64,000 bases of DNA from Bifidobacterium lemurum (GCF_014898175.1 NZ_CP062948.1:1984001-2048000); one strand, 5' to 3'. Positions 17,326 to 26,848 are shown, numbered from the stretch's first letter. Translations and numbers: made by a program. The notes: generated by a model from the sequence alone, not told the origin.

Positions 17326-18810
17326 ATGACCGATACCGCACTCGACCCCCAGGACATCGCGCGGGCGGTGGCCATCGAAGTCGCCGACGAGCCCGAGCAT
17401 GTGGGCGGCTTCGTCACCGCCGTGCCGCTGGATGACCACGTCACCGACTATCGATTCCAGTCGAACGTTCGCGGGTATGAGGGCTGGCAGTGGTCGGTCA
17501 CGCTGTACCACGACGAGGAACTCGACAACTGGACCGTGAACGAATCCTCGCTGGTGCCCACCGATCAGGCGCTGATGCCGCCGGCGTGGATCCCGTGGAA
17601 GGACCGTTTGGAACCCACCGATCTGTCTCCGACGGATGCGATCGGCACCGAGCCCGACGATCCGCGTCTGGAGGCGGGGGTCGTCGAATCCGAGGCTGAC
17701 GCCGCCGGGGGCGACGTCGTCTCCGACGGGACCGCCGGTGCCGGCGGTGAGGCCGCCGAATCCGGCGATGCGTCCGCGAACGGGGGTGACGGATCCTTCC
17801 GTGCGACGGAACCGGCTGCCGGGGGAGAGTCCGCGGATGGGGTCGAGCCTTCGGGCGATGCCGAATCCATGGGTGGGCCTGCCGAGGTCGCGGGTGAATC
17901 CGTGACCGAGCCCGGGGACGGGGTCGACGCTGGCTCCGCTGGTGAGACTGGCGCCGCGGATGGAGCCGAGGCCGTCACCTCGCCCGAGGATGTGGCCGAG
18001 GCCGTCGAGGCGTTCGAACTGTCGCGCCGCCGTGTGCTCACCCCGTTGGGACGCGCCCAGACGGCGAAGCGCTGGTATGAGGGGCCGCGCGGTCCCAAGT
18101 CGCTTTCGACCAAAACCGCCGGCGGCAACCTGTGCTCCACATGCGGTTTCTTCGTGCCGTTGCAGGGCGAGCTGAACCTGATGTTCGGCGTGTGCGCCAA
18201 CAAGTGGAGTCCGGATGACGGGCGCGTGGTCTCGCTCGATCACGGTTGCGGCGAGCATTCCGAAATCGGTCCCCCCGAGCCGGGGCGTTTGTGGGTGCAG
18301 TCCAAGCCCGCCTACGATGATCTGCATATCGACGTGGTGGCCCAAGCGCCGCGCGAGGAGCGCGTGCAGGTTGAACTCATCGAGGAGGAGCTGGACGAGG
18401 AGGCCGCCGAGGCCACCGAAGCGGACATCGAGGAGCAGGCCGTGCCCGCCTCCGCCGTGGAGGATGAGGATTCGGCCGAGCCGAACGCCGACGAGCCGGC
18501 CGTGGAGGCCGTTATCGATCTGGCTGAAAACGACTCCGATGAAACCGACGATTCCGGTGAGTCGGATGAACCCGATGGTGCCGATGGCTCCGGCGAGCCG
18601 GAAGAATCCGATGGCGCCGATGGAGTCGATGAAGCTGAGGCCTCCGGCGAGGCCGGCGATTCCGAAGACCCCGGTGAATCGGAGAACTCCGAAGGCGCCG
18701 ATGGAAACGATGAAGCCGACGATGCTGACGCGTCTGATGAGTCGGAGGAATCCGAGTCTGAAACCGCCACCGAAACCGAAGACGAGACGGCTATTCCGGC
18801 GTCATCCTGA
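17326..18810 (+). CDS. DUF3027 family protein with acidic low-complexity regions
   Basis: A 494-residue protein. The N-terminus has the actinobacterial DUF3027 signature (HVGGFVTAVPLDDHVTDYRF, then GWQWSVTLYHDEELDNW). A Gly/Ala/Glu low-complexity stretch (about 110-225) precedes a second conserved block with cysteines (LCSTCGFFVPL ... FGVCANKWSPDDGRVV ... HGCGEHSE), which suggests a zinc site of the C-x-x-C / C / C type. The last ~130 residues are extremely acidic, with Ser-Asp-Glu-Pro repeats. Function unknown. Pairing with a cold-shock gene is typical and hints at RNA- or stress-related work, which is inference. Confidence 0.85.
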   Translation: MTDTALDPQDIARAVAIEVADEPEHVGGFVTAVPLDDHVTDYRFQSNVRGYEGWQWSVTLYHDEELDNWTVNESSLVPTDQALMPPAWIPWKDRLEPTDLSPTDAIGTEPDDPRLEAGVVESEADAAGGDVVSDGTAGAGGEAAESGDASANGGDGSFRATEPAAGGESADGVEPSGDAESMGGPAEVAGESVTEPGDGVDAGSAGETGAADGAEAVTSPEDVAEAVEAFELSRRRVLTPLGRAQTAKRWYEGPRGPKSLSTKTAGGNLCSTCGFFVPLQGELNLMFGVCANKWSPDDGRVVSLDHGCGEHSEIGPPEPGRLWVQSKPAYDDLHIDVVAQAPREERVQVELIEEELDEEAAEATEADIEEQAVPASAVEDEDSAEPNADEPAVEAVIDLAENDSDETDDSGESDEPDGADGSGEPEESDGADGVDEAEASGEAGDSEDPGESENSEGADGNDEADDADASDESEESESETATETEDETAIPASS

Positions 18811-18839
18811 GCCGAGACGTCATGGTCTTTCCTTCGCCG

Positions 18840-18945
18840 TCATTCTGTGGAGATGCTTCGACTTCGTTGCACTCCGCTCAGCATGACGATGAAAGTTGTC
18901 CCTGAGCGGAGGGCGTGGTCGAGGCACAAGGATCTCGTGCGCATT
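18840..18945. repeat. REP-like palindromic intergenic repeat, copy A
   Basis: A core of about 40 bp (from 18850) containing CTTCGACT and CTCCGCTCAGCATGACGA recurs near-identically at about 35104-35144 in this window. Adjacent inverted copies (CTGAGCGGAG) allow hairpins. It lies in a gap between converging genes and has the look of a dispersed REP-type element. Confidence 0.65.
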
Positions 18946-18971
18946 AACCTAGGGCTTCGCTCAGAATCGCA

Positions 18972-19019
18972 AAAGCCGACGCCCTCCACTCGCGGGTAAC
19001 GAGGGAGGGCGTCGGCTTT
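18972..19019. terminator. Bidirectional terminator between DUF3027 gene and universal stress gene
   Basis: A perfect 16-bp stem with A-rich and T-rich flanks (AAAGCCGACGCC / GGCGTCGGCTTT) and a 16-nt loop, between convergent genes. Confidence 0.85.
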
Positions 19020-19038
19020 GTTCGGAGCGTCGCGGCCG

Positions 19039-20007
19039 TCAGTGGACGACGGTGACGGTGCATTCGGCGAAGTTCACGATCTGCTTGGACACCGATCCCA
19101 GGAAATGGGCGTCCAAGCCGGACAGGCCGCGCGAGCCGACGATCAGATGGCTCGCATAACGCGATGCCGCGATCAAGCCTTTGGAGGCCGGAATATGGAA
19201 GGCGTTCGTGGTGACCCGCACATCGGCGGGAATCTCGGTCTGCTCCACCATCTGCGCGAGAATCTCCTCGGCGCGGCGCTGACCGGCCTCGACCGGCGCG
19301 ACCGCGTTCTCATAGCCGGGAACCGTGCCCAGATCCTTCAACTGCCAGCAGAACATGACGTTCAACGGCGCGTGATGCAGATGCGCCTCATTGGCCGCGA
19401 AACGCAACGCGTGACGCGAGGTGGGCGAACCATCCACCCCCGCCACCACGGGACGCACGCCCTCGACCGGCGGCCGCTGGGGCTGCACGTGACGCACGGT
19501 CACATCGGTGGGAGTCAGCGCGTTGGCGATCTCATCCTGCACGGAGGCGTCCTCGTCGTCCATGATGCGCACCACCGTCACCGGAACCTGCGCCTCCTGG
19601 GCGAGCGAGGCCGAAAGCGAACCCATGAACCAGCGCATCACACGGCCCAGCGAGCGGCGGCCAACCACGATCTGCTGGGCGTTCGCGCCGATCTGCAGCA
19701 GCGCCGACGTGCCCGATGCCTTCACCGACGTGAGCTTAAGGTTCTCCGGGTCGAAATCGATGCCGGCGGAGGCCTTGTCGACCCACTCACGCAGCTCGGA
19801 GGCGATCTCATGGCGCAGATTGGCCCACGCCTCGTCGCTGTCCGGCTCCGAACCCATATCCCACGAATGCGTCCAGCCGAACACGGCGTTGACCTTCTGT
19901 CCGGACAGGCCGGCCTCCTTCAGCGCCCATTTCAGCGCCGCGAAGGACTCGTCGGATCCGTCCACACCGACGACGATGTCGGCCATGGCGTTGGTTAGCT
20001 CAGTCAT
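19039..20007 (-). CDS. Universal stress protein with two Usp domains
   Basis: A 322-residue tandem UspA-type protein. Domain 1 begins ADIVVGVDGSDESFAALKWA and domain 2 begins PVVAGVDGSPTSRHALRFA. The ATP-binding motif G-x2-G-x9-G-S/T is visible in both: VVGRRSLGRVMRWFMGSLS and IVGSRGLSGLDAHFLGSVS. The double domain is common in Actinobacteria. The start at 20007 is favoured because the AGGGAGG site is 5 nt upstream; an ATG one codon earlier (20010) is possible. It lies divergent to clpC across about 150 bp, which holds both promoters. Confidence 0.93.
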   Translation of the reverse strand: MTELTNAMADIVVGVDGSDESFAALKWALKEAGLSGQKVNAVFGWTHSWDMGSEPDSDEAWANLRHEIASELREWVDKASAGIDFDPENLKLTSVKASGTSALLQIGANAQQIVVGRRSLGRVMRWFMGSLSASLAQEAQVPVTVVRIMDDEDASVQDEIANALTPTDVTVRHVQPQRPPVEGVRPVVAGVDGSPTSRHALRFAANEAHLHHAPLNVMFCWQLKDLGTVPGYENAVAPVEAGQRRAEEILAQMVEQTEIPADVRVTTNAFHIPASKGLIAASRYASHLIVGSRGLSGLDAHFLGSVSKQIVNFAECTVTVVH

Positions 20008-20158
20008 CATGCCCTCCCTAGAACACGTCATTTATCCCAAGCATAACGTTCCTTGGGCCCACTTCTTTGCGTTGTCAGCGCAATTCGTGGAATACCGGGA
20101 AGAAACGTCACCGCGAATCGGTAGAGTAAGACGGAATGTCATTTGAGGAAGGACAAGC

Positions 20159-22771
20159 ATGTTCGAACGGTTTACCGACCGTGCACGGCGCGTGATCGTG
20201 TTGGCGCAGGAGGAGGCCCGCACTCTCCAGCACAACTACATCGGCACCGAACACCTGCTGCTCGGCCTGATCCGCGAGGGCGAAGGCGTGGCCGCCAAGG
20301 CGCTCGCCTCCAAGGGCGTGGATCTCGAAGCCACCCGCAAGCAGGTCGAGGAGATGATCGGCAAAGGCAGTGCCACGCAGAACGGGCACATCCCCTTCAC
20401 GCCGCACGCCAAGCAGGTGCTCGAGTTCTCGCTGCGCGAGGCGCTGCAGTTGGGGCACAGCTACATCGGCACCGAACACATCCTGCTCGGCCTGATCCGC
20501 GAGGGCGAAGGCGTCGGCACGCAGGTGCTCATCAAAATGGACGTCGATCTGGGCGAGCTCAGAAGCGCCACCATCGACCTGATCCGCGGCAACTCCGGCA
20601 ACGGATCGGACGGCAAGGGCGAACTCGCGAACGCGGGCGGCGTGGCCGACAAAAACAACAAAACCGGTTCCGCGATCCTCGACCAGTTCGGTCGCAATCT
20701 GACGGCGGAGGCCGCCGAAGGCAAGCTGGACCCGGTGATCGGGCGCACCAACGAGATCGAACGCGTGATGGTGGTGCTCTCCCGCCGCACCAAGAACAAT
20801 CCGGTGCTGATCGGCGAGCCCGGCGTGGGCAAAACCGCCGTGGTCGAAGGTCTCGCGCAGAAGATCCAGTCGGGCGACGTGCCGGAGACGCTGAAGGGCA
20901 AGCAGGTCTACTCGCTGGACCTCGGCTCCATGGTGGCCGGCTCGCGCTACCGCGGCGACTTCGAGGAGCGCCTGAAGAAGGTCTTGAAGGAGATCAAAAC
21001 GCGCGGCGACATCGTGCTGTTCATCGACGAGATTCACACCATCGTGGGCGCGGGTTCCGCGGACGGCGCGCTGGGCGCCTCCGACATGCTCAAGCCCATG
21101 CTGGCGCGCGGCGAACTCCAGACCATCGGCGCCACCACCACCGACGAGTACCGCAAGTACATCGAGAAGGACGCGGCGCTGGAGCGTCGATTCCAGCCCA
21201 TCCAGGTGCAGGAGCCGACCATCGCCGAAACCATCGAGATCCTTAAGGGTCTGCGCTCGCGCTACGAGAACCACCATCACGTGACCATCACGGACGGCGC
21301 GATCCAGTCCGCCGCGGAACTCTCGTCGCGTTACATCCAGGACCGCAACCTGCCGGACAAGGCCATCGACCTGATCGACGAGGCCGGCGCGCGCCTGCGC
21401 ATCAAGCGTCTGACCGCCCCGCCCGAGCTCAAGGAACTCGACGACAAGGTGGCCAAGCTCTCCAAAGACAAGGACGAGGCCATCAAGAACCAGGACTTCG
21501 AGAAGGCCGCCGAACTTCGCGACAGCCAGGAGAAGCTGGAGCAGGAGCGCAAGGAGAAGGAGAACGCCTGGCGCGAAGGCGAATCCGACGTCAAGATGGT
21601 CGTGGACGAGGATGTGATCGCCGAGGTGATCTCCGCCACCACGGGCATCCCGGTGTTCAAGCTCACCCAGGCCGAGTCCAAGAAGCTGCTCGGCATGGAG
21701 GCGGAGCTGCACAAGCGCATCATCGGCCAGGACGAGGCCGTGAGCGCTCTGAGCCGCTCGATCCGCCGCACCCGCGTGGGATTGAAGGACCCGAAGCGCC
21801 CCTCCGGCTCGTTCATCTTCGCCGGCCCCACCGGCGTGGGCAAAACCGAACTGGCCAAGACGCTCGCCGAATTCCTGTTCGACGACGAGGACGCGCTGAT
21901 CCGCGTCGACATGTCGGAGTTCTCCGAGAAGTACGCGGCCTCGCGACTCTTCGGCGCGCCTCCGGGATACGTGGGATACGAGGAGGGCGGCGAGCTCACC
22001 GAGAAGGTGCGTCGCAAGCCGTTCTCCGTGGTGCTGTTCGACGAGATCGAAAAGGCGCATCCCGACATCTTCAACACGCTGCTGCAGGTGCTGGACGACG
22101 GCCATTTGACCGACGGCCAGGGACGCAAGGTGGACTTCAAGAACACCATCATCATCCTGACCACTAACCTGGGCACGCGCGACATCGCGAAGGCCGCCAA
22201 CACGGGCTTCAATCTGGGCGCGAACACCGAGTCGAGCTACCAGCGCATGAAGGATCAGGTCTCCAGCGAACTCAAGCAGCAGTTCCGCCCCGAGTTCCTC
22301 AACCGCCTGGACGACATCATCGTGTTCAAGCAGCTCACCGAGCCCGAGGTGCGCCAGATCGTGGATCTGGACGTCAAGCAGCTCAACGACCGCCTGTTCG
22401 ACCGCCACATGTCGCTGGAACTGACCACCGGCGCCAAGGACCTGCTTGCGCAGAAGGGCTTCGACCCGCTGCTCGGCGCGCGTCCGCTGCGCCGCGTGAT
22501 CCAGCGCGACATCGAGGACGCCATCTCGGAGAAGATCCTCATGGGCGAGCTGCAGGACGGCCAGCGCGTGCTGGTCGATGCGGAAGGCGAAGGCATCCTC
22601 GGCGAGTTCGTCTTCAAGGGCGAGGCCTTTGAAGACGCGGCCCCGGCGGACGCTGCCGCCGATGACGGTGCCGCCGCTGACGAGGCAGGGGAGACCGCTC
22701 CGTCCGAACTCGTCGGCGCCTCCGCGACCAACGAATCCACCGAAGGCGATTCCGCCCCGGCGCAGGAGTAA
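20159..22771 (+). CDS. clpC: ATP-dependent Clp protease ATPase subunit ClpC
   Basis: An 870-residue AAA+ unfoldase that feeds substrates to ClpP. Order: duplicated Clp_N repeats (1-145, both with [22 protein letters not shown] motifs), AAA-1 with Walker A GEPGVGKT and Walker [10 protein letters not shown], the UVR motif in the middle domain ([20 protein letters not shown]), AAA-2 with Walker A GPTGVGKT and Walker [12 protein letters not shown], and a C-terminal D2-small domain. The tail (about 820-870) is Ala/Glu/Asp-rich. The start follows the GAGGAAGGAC ribosome site. A TAGAGT -10 lies at 20122-20127. Transcription ends at the strong hairpin at 22808. Confidence 0.97.
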   Translation: MFERFTDRARRVIVLAQEEARTLQHNYIGTEHLLLGLIREGEGVAAKALASKGVDLEATRKQVEEMIGKGSATQNGHIPFTPHAKQVLEFSLREALQLGHSYIGTEHILLGLIREGEGVGTQVLIKMDVDLGELRSATIDLIRGNSGNGSDGKGELANAGGVADKNNKTGSAILDQFGRNLTAEAAEGKLDPVIGRTNEIERVMVVLSRRTKNNPVLIGEPGVGKTAVVEGLAQKIQSGDVPETLKGKQVYSLDLGSMVAGSRYRGDFEERLKKVLKEIKTRGDIVLFIDEIHTIVGAGSADGALGASDMLKPMLARGELQTIGATTTDEYRKYIEKDAALERRFQPIQVQEPTIAETIEILKGLRSRYENHHHVTITDGAIQSAAELSSRYIQDRNLPDKAIDLIDEAGARLRIKRLTAPPELKELDDKVAKLSKDKDEAIKNQDFEKAAELRDSQEKLEQERKEKENAWREGESDVKMVVDEDVIAEVISATTGIPVFKLTQAESKKLLGMEAELHKRIIGQDEAVSALSRSIRRTRVGLKDPKRPSGSFIFAGPTGVGKTELAKTLAEFLFDDEDALIRVDMSEFSEKYAASRLFGAPPGYVGYEEGGELTEKVRRKPFSVVLFDEIEKAHPDIFNTLLQVLDDGHLTDGQGRKVDFKNTIIILTTNLGTRDIAKAANTGFNLGANTESSYQRMKDQVSSELKQQFRPEFLNRLDDIIVFKQLTEPEVRQIVDLDVKQLNDRLFDRHMSLELTTGAKDLLAQKGFDPLLGARPLRRVIQRDIEDAISEKILMGELQDGQRVLVDAEGEGILGEFVFKGEAFEDAAPADAAADDGAAADEAGETAPSELVGASATNESTEGDSAPAQE

Positions 22772-22807
22772 CGCTTCGACGCGATACGTTTGTTACGTAC
22801 GTTGATT

Positions 22808-22848
22808 GAGGGCGTTCCGTCCACATGTTTTGTGGACGGAACGCCCTC
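22808..22848 (+). terminator. Terminator downstream of clpC
   Basis: A perfect 18-bp stem with a 5-nt loop, followed by CTTGT. It marks the left edge of a gene-free island. Confidence 0.9.
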
Positions 22849-22888
22849 TTGTCATAGGCGACGGTGGATTTCGTGGTATATTCATGCC

Positions 22889-23055
22889 TGTCAACGCCCC
22901 GTTTGACACCCTTACTTTGGTGACATATGAGGCGTTGACATTCGCTTAAGAGGATGTCGTATCGATGTTCGGCATCGTCCCGCCACATGTGTGCTACGGT
23001 TGTGGCAGACAACACACGTTTGACACCTTTAGGTGACATACGAGGCGTTGTCATC
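22889..23055. repeat. Two related long palindromes
   Basis: Copy 1 (22889-22940) has arms TGTCAACGCC / GGCGTTGACA (10 of 10) that extend inward with partial pairing to TGACACC / GGTGACA around an 8-bp loop. Copy 2 (about 23007-23055) has the same right half (GGTGACATACGAGGCGTTG) with a shorter loop (TTTA). Both embed TTGACA hexamers. Similarity between copies is visible by eye; function is not. Confidence 0.75.
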
Positions 23056-23274
23056 TACTTGGGACAGGGAGTCCCCGTGAAGACTTGAAATAACAGCCGA
23101 AGCTCGCGGGATTGGCTCCCTGTTCCCATATCGCTGTGCCGACGGAATCCCTGCATCCAGTTGTTCATGGTCGGTGAGCCAGCCCGCTGAACCGGTCGGA
23201 ATCGATGTTTTCGATATCCGCGTGCTGCTATGCCGATGCGCGCGAGTTCCTGTTGTCTGAGTTCCATATCTACC

Positions 23275-23681
23275 GGGCGGTCTCAATCAGTTTGATGACC
23301 GCGATCAGCTACCGGGCGGAAGTAGATTGTTCGGGCGGTTGATTCGGGCATCGGGCGGTTCCATTATCTCTTGGGCGGTTACGGATGGTTTCGGGCGGTT
23401 TCAAATGGTTTCGGGCGGTTGCCGGATTGGGGATTCCTCGTTGCCTGATCATTTATCGAAATTAAGAATGGCGGAATTTCAATGTTTTTGATTCTTGCTG
23501 CGAATAGACGGCAGGGGATGGTCGTAAACGGCAACCGCCCGTAGCCATCCGTAACCGCCCGAAGGGTGACGTAGCCGCCCGTAGCTATTCGTAACCGCCC
23601 AAGGGAAGCCGTAGCCGCCCGAAGCCATCCGCAGCCGCCCGAAGGGATGAAGCAGCCGCCCGTAGCCATCCGTAAGCCTGA
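23275..23681. repeat. Mirror-image pair of 20-bp-periodic GGGCGG arrays
   Basis: Left array, plus strand: GGGCGG at 23275, 23314, 23333, 23353, 23373, 23393 and 23413. Right array: CCGCCC at 23535, 23555, 23575, 23595, 23615, 23635 and 23656. Spacing is 19-21 bp except for one skipped (decayed) unit at about 23294; another decayed unit lies at about 23676. On the same-sense strand the unit approximates GGGCGGTTACGGATGGTTTC, with the first eight bases best conserved. The arrays face each other across 116 bp of A/T-richer sequence. The 20-bp period is not a multiple of 3, which argues against a protein repeat. Confidence 0.85.
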
Positions 23682-23780
23682 TGGACGACTGATCAGCCGT
23701 ATGCGAATGCGAGGCTACGCGAGGTACCTGTCAAAGACTGCGAGATATGCTCGTTGCGGTTCATGGCTTTCCTTACATCA

Positions 23781-23823
23781 ATGAGGGCCGGCATTCCACA
23801 CACGGGTGAATGCCGGCCCTCAT
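23781..23823 (-). terminator. Terminator downstream of the DUF349 gene
   Basis: A perfect 16-bp stem (ATGAGGGCCGGCATTC and its complement) with an 11-nt loop, about 25 bp after the stop codon of the minus-strand gene. It forms the right edge of the gene-free island. Confidence 0.88.
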
Positions 23824-23847
23824 CGGTTGACGCAACGGAGATGGCGA

Positions 23848-25269
23848 CTACTTGATGGCGTTGAGCCACTGCTCCTTGGTGGCCTTTTCGGCCTCGAGCT
23901 TGGCCTTCTTCTTCTCGTCGGTCTCGGCGGCGATCTTCTCGTCCAGCTCGGCGAGCTGTGCGGTCAGCTGCACCTCGAAGCTGGACTTGCGGGCGTCGGC
24001 CTCCGGATCGGCCTGCTTCCAGGCGGCGTCCTCAACGGCCTTGATCTGCTTGTCGACCGCGTCGAGACGGTTCTCGATGCGGCGCATGTCGTCGCGCGGC
24101 ACGTATCCGATCTGGTCCCACTCCTCCTGGATCGCGGCGAGGGCCTGACGCGCCTGCTTGGCGGCCTTCTCATCGGCCACCGGCACCAGCGCCTCGGCCT
24201 TGACCAGCAGGGCCTCCTTCTTGGCGAGGTTCTCCTTTTCGGAGGACGAGATCTGGTCGCGGTCGGCCTGACGGGCGTTGAAGAACGCGTCGGCGGCCTC
24301 GCGGAACTGCGCCCACAGGGCGTCGTCCTCGTTGCGGCCGGCGCGACCGGCCTTCTTCCAACGGTCCATCAGATCGTTGAACTTGCGGGAGGTCTCGCCC
24401 CAAGCGGTGGAATCCTTCAGCTCGTTCGCCTCGGCGATGATCGCCTCCTTGACGTCCTTGGCCTGGTTGCGCTCGTTGTCGCGCGCCTGGGCCCACTTGC
24501 GACGGGCCTGGTTGAAGGTGGTGCGGGCGGAGGAGAAACGCTTCCACAGCGCGTCGGCGTCGGCCTTGTCGATGCGGACGGTGGAACGCTGATGCTGCTG
24601 CCATTCGTCGAACAGGGCGCGGAACTTGTCGGCGGTGGAACGCCAGTTGGTGTTGTCGCCCAGAGACGCTGCCAGCTCTTCGGCCTTCTCGACGATCTTC
24701 GTACGCTCCTCGACGGCCTTGGCCACCGCGGCCTTGCGCGCCTTGGCGATTTCGGTCTTCTTGGCTTCGGCCGTGGCCTGCAGCTCCTGGAACTGGGCCT
24801 TCAGCGCGGCGATGTCGCCCACGACGGCCGGCTCGGCGGTCTCCTCGGCCAGCGTCTTGAGCGAATCGTCGATCTCACGGGTCTTGACGTTCGGGGAGTT
24901 CAGACGGGTCGCCAGCAGGTCGAGCTTGGCCTTCAGATCCAGGAAGCGGCGGGCGTACAGCGCCAGCGCCTCCTCCTTGGATGCGTCGGGGAACTGGCCC
25001 ACCTCGCGTTCGGTCTCGCCCTCCTTGACGAAGACGGTGCCGTTGTCGTCCACGCGACCGAAAGCCTCGGCCTCCTTCACCTGCGCGTCGGTGTACGTGC
25101 CGGTGGCCGGAGCGGCGACATGCGCCACCGCGGCCGGCTTCTTCGCGAAGGCGGCGGGGGAGGGCGCGTGCGGCTTGGGCATGGCGGCGGGCGTCGGCAC
25201 GGCGGGCGACGTTGCCTGCTCGGCGGTCTCAGTGGTGTTCTCGGTTTCGGTGACGTTCTCGTCGGCCAT
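23848..25269 (-). CDS. DUF349 domain protein
   Basis: A 473-residue protein. The N-terminal ~70 residues are Thr/Glu then Ala/Pro-rich and probably disordered. The rest is almost entirely helical, with repeated DUF349 units recognisable by alternating Trp residues (LWKRFSSARTTFNQARR, RKFNDLMDRWKKAGRAGR, ALWAQFREAADAFFNAR, IQEEWDQIGYVPRDD). The C-terminus ends in a Lys/Glu coiled coil. Cellular role unresolved. The start follows an AAGGAGC site; the upstream extension is rejected. Its promoter region is shared with the divergent hisS (100 bp between starts). Confidence 0.9.
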   Translation of the reverse strand: MADENVTETENTTETAEQATSPAVPTPAAMPKPHAPSPAAFAKKPAAVAHVAAPATGTYTDAQVKEAEAFGRVDDNGTVFVKEGETEREVGQFPDASKEEALALYARRFLDLKAKLDLLATRLNSPNVKTREIDDSLKTLAEETAEPAVVGDIAALKAQFQELQATAEAKKTEIAKARKAAVAKAVEERTKIVEKAEELAASLGDNTNWRSTADKFRALFDEWQQHQRSTVRIDKADADALWKRFSSARTTFNQARRKWAQARDNERNQAKDVKEAIIAEANELKDSTAWGETSRKFNDLMDRWKKAGRAGRNEDDALWAQFREAADAFFNARQADRDQISSSEKENLAKKEALLVKAEALVPVADEKAAKQARQALAAIQEEWDQIGYVPRDDMRRIENRLDAVDKQIKAVEDAAWKQADPEADARKSSFEVQLTAQLAELDEKIAAETDEKKKAKLEAEKATKEQWLNAIK

Positions 25270-25354
25270 GGGGTCAGCTCCTTTAAGGCTTGAGCGGTGT
25301 GTGCGGCTGCGAATCGCATCATGGGAAAGCCGTGATGTTTTCCGTAACCTCACC

Positions 25355-25360
25355 TATTAT
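25355..25360 (+). promoter_or_regulatory. -10 box of a probable leaderless hisS transcript
   Basis: TATTAT ends 9 nt before the GTG start of hisS, and no ribosome-binding site lies between them. Transcription would therefore begin within about 0-3 nt of the start codon. The spacing is seen; leaderless translation is inferred. Confidence 0.6.
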
Positions 25361-25369
25361 ATTGATACC

Positions 25370-26755
25370 GTGGCTAAAGGTGCATCAATATCAGGATTTC
25401 CAGAGTGGCTCCCCTCTGAACGCGTAGTGGAGCAGCGTGTTATCGACACGCTTCGTGAGGTTTTCGAACTCAACGGATTCGTAGGAATCGAGACGAGAGC
25501 CGTGGAAACAGGCGCAAGTCTGCTCAAAAAAGGCGAGACCAGCAAGGAGATCTATCTGCTGAGCCGTCTGCAGGAGGTCGGCCACGAATCCGACACTCCG
25601 GTGGAAGAGCGATTGGGGCTGCATTTCGATCTGACCGTGCCGCTGAGCCGGTATGTGGTCGAGAATTCCGGCGCGCTCGCCTTCCCGTTCAAGCGTTGGC
25701 AGATCCAGAAGGTGTGGCGCGGCGAACGCCCGCAGGAGGGACGCTTCCGCGAATTCGTGCAGGCCGATATCGACGTGATCGGCAACGGCGACCTGCCCGA
25801 CCATTACGAGGTGGAACTGCCGCTGGTGATGGTCGCCGCGCTGGAGCGCCTGCGCGAGTACGGCCTGCCCAAGGCGACCGTGCATGCGAACAACCGCAAG
25901 CTCTCCGAAGGTTTCTACCGCGGATTGGGACTGACGGACGTCGAAGGCGTGCTGCGCGAGATCGACAAGCTCGACAAGATCGGCGCCGACGAGGTGGCCA
26001 AGCTGCTCGTCAGCGAATGCGGCGCGAACGAGGACCAGGCGCGCGCCTGCCTCGAACTCGCCTCCCTCACCGCGGCCGACGGCACGGAACTCGCCGAACG
26101 CTTCGACGCGCTCGCCGCGGCCCACGGCATCACCTCCGAAGGCGAGACGGCGGAATCGTACGCGCTGGCCAAGCAGGGACTCGACACGCTCGCCATGATC
26201 GTGGACGAAGCCGCCGCCATCCGCCCGGGCTCCGTGATCGCGGACCTGAAAATCGCCCGCGGACTCGACTACTACACCGGCTCCGTCTACGAGACCTTCC
26301 TCGACGGCGCGGCCTCGCTCGGCTCGATCTGCTCGGGCGGCCGCTACGACAACCTCGCCTCGCAGGGCAATAAGAAGTACCCCGGCGTGGGCCTGTCCAT
26401 CGGCCTGTCTCGACTCGTGTCGTACATGCTGCACACCGCCGGCGCGCACGCCAGCCGCGTCTCCCCGGCCGTGGTGATGGTGGCCGTGTGGAGCGAGGAC
26501 GAGCGCGCGGCGTCCAACCGCATCGCCAACACGCTGCGTTCGCGCGGCATCGCGGCCGATGTGGCGCCCACCGCGGCCAAACTCGGCAAGCAGATCAAAT
26601 ACGCCGACAAGCTCGGCATCCCCTACGTGTGGTTCCCCGGACAGGAGGGCGCGGGCGACGAGGTGAAGAACATCGTCTCCGGCGACCAGCTCGAGGCCGA
26701 CGCCACGTCGTGGGAGCCGGATACTGTTAATGCCCGGCAAACCGTTGTAATGTAA
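25370..26755 (+). CDS. hisS: Histidine-tRNA ligase
   Basis: A 461-residue class II synthetase that charges tRNA-His. It carries the HisRS-specific HisA motif ARGLDYYTGSVYET, motif 2 region WRGERPQEGRFREFVQADID, and the LHFDLTVPLSRYV segment, which resembles the form seen in archaeal/eukaryotic and some bacterial HisRS. The anticodon-binding domain occupies about 355-445. The GTG at 25370 is selected: the frame is open far upstream but that part is antisense to the DUF349 gene, and the -10 box lies directly in front. aspS follows 93 bp downstream in the same direction, the usual hisS-aspS order. Confidence 0.95.
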   Translation: MAKGASISGFPEWLPSERVVEQRVIDTLREVFELNGFVGIETRAVETGASLLKKGETSKEIYLLSRLQEVGHESDTPVEERLGLHFDLTVPLSRYVVENSGALAFPFKRWQIQKVWRGERPQEGRFREFVQADIDVIGNGDLPDHYEVELPLVMVAALERLREYGLPKATVHANNRKLSEGFYRGLGLTDVEGVLREIDKLDKIGADEVAKLLVSECGANEDQARACLELASLTAADGTELAERFDALAAAHGITSEGETAESYALAKQGLDTLAMIVDEAAAIRPGSVIADLKIARGLDYYTGSVYETFLDGAASLGSICSGGRYDNLASQGNKKYPGVGLSIGLSRLVSYMLHTAGAHASRVSPAVVMVAVWSEDERAASNRIANTLRSRGIAADVAPTAAKLGKQIKYADKLGIPYVWFPGQEGAGDEVKNIVSGDQLEADATSWEPDTVNARQTVVM

Positions 26756-26848
26756 CAACTTTTCGTCGTCGCGCGTGCGGATGGGCGACCCTGTGTTTGC
26801 GGGGCCCGGCCGGCATGCGGCGGCGGTTCACAAGGAAAACGAGGAAGC

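Larger units (their letters stand above)
22849..23780. other. Gene-free island of about 930 bp bounded by two terminators
   Basis: The stretch lies between the clpC terminator and the DUF349-gene terminator, which belong to converging genes, so read-through from either side is expected to be low. It contains two palindromes (22889-22940, 23001-23055), a stem-forming GGGACAGGGAG pair around 23058-23125, and two mirror-image 20-bp arrays (23275-23661). Small minus-strand frames (23055-23267, 23379-23669) lack ribosome sites and family resemblance. No tRNA or known riboswitch is recognised. Confidence 0.7.

Noticed and set aside
20108-22408. 766-codon minus-strand frame opposite clpC
   Set aside because: Antisense shadow; the plus-strand ClpC has all family motifs.
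23275-23661. Regular repeats resembling a CRISPR array
   Set aside because: Conserved core is only 6-10 bp, spacers are about 10-14 bp and similar to one another, orientation reverses in the middle, and no cas genes are nearby.
23379-23669. 96-residue minus-strand frame through the right array
   Set aside because: No ribosome site; composition follows the 20-bp DNA repeat, which is not in codon register.
24626-25369. Extension of hisS 248 codons upstream
   Set aside because: Antisense to the DUF349 gene; the HisRS family start and a promoter -10 box fit the GTG at 25370.
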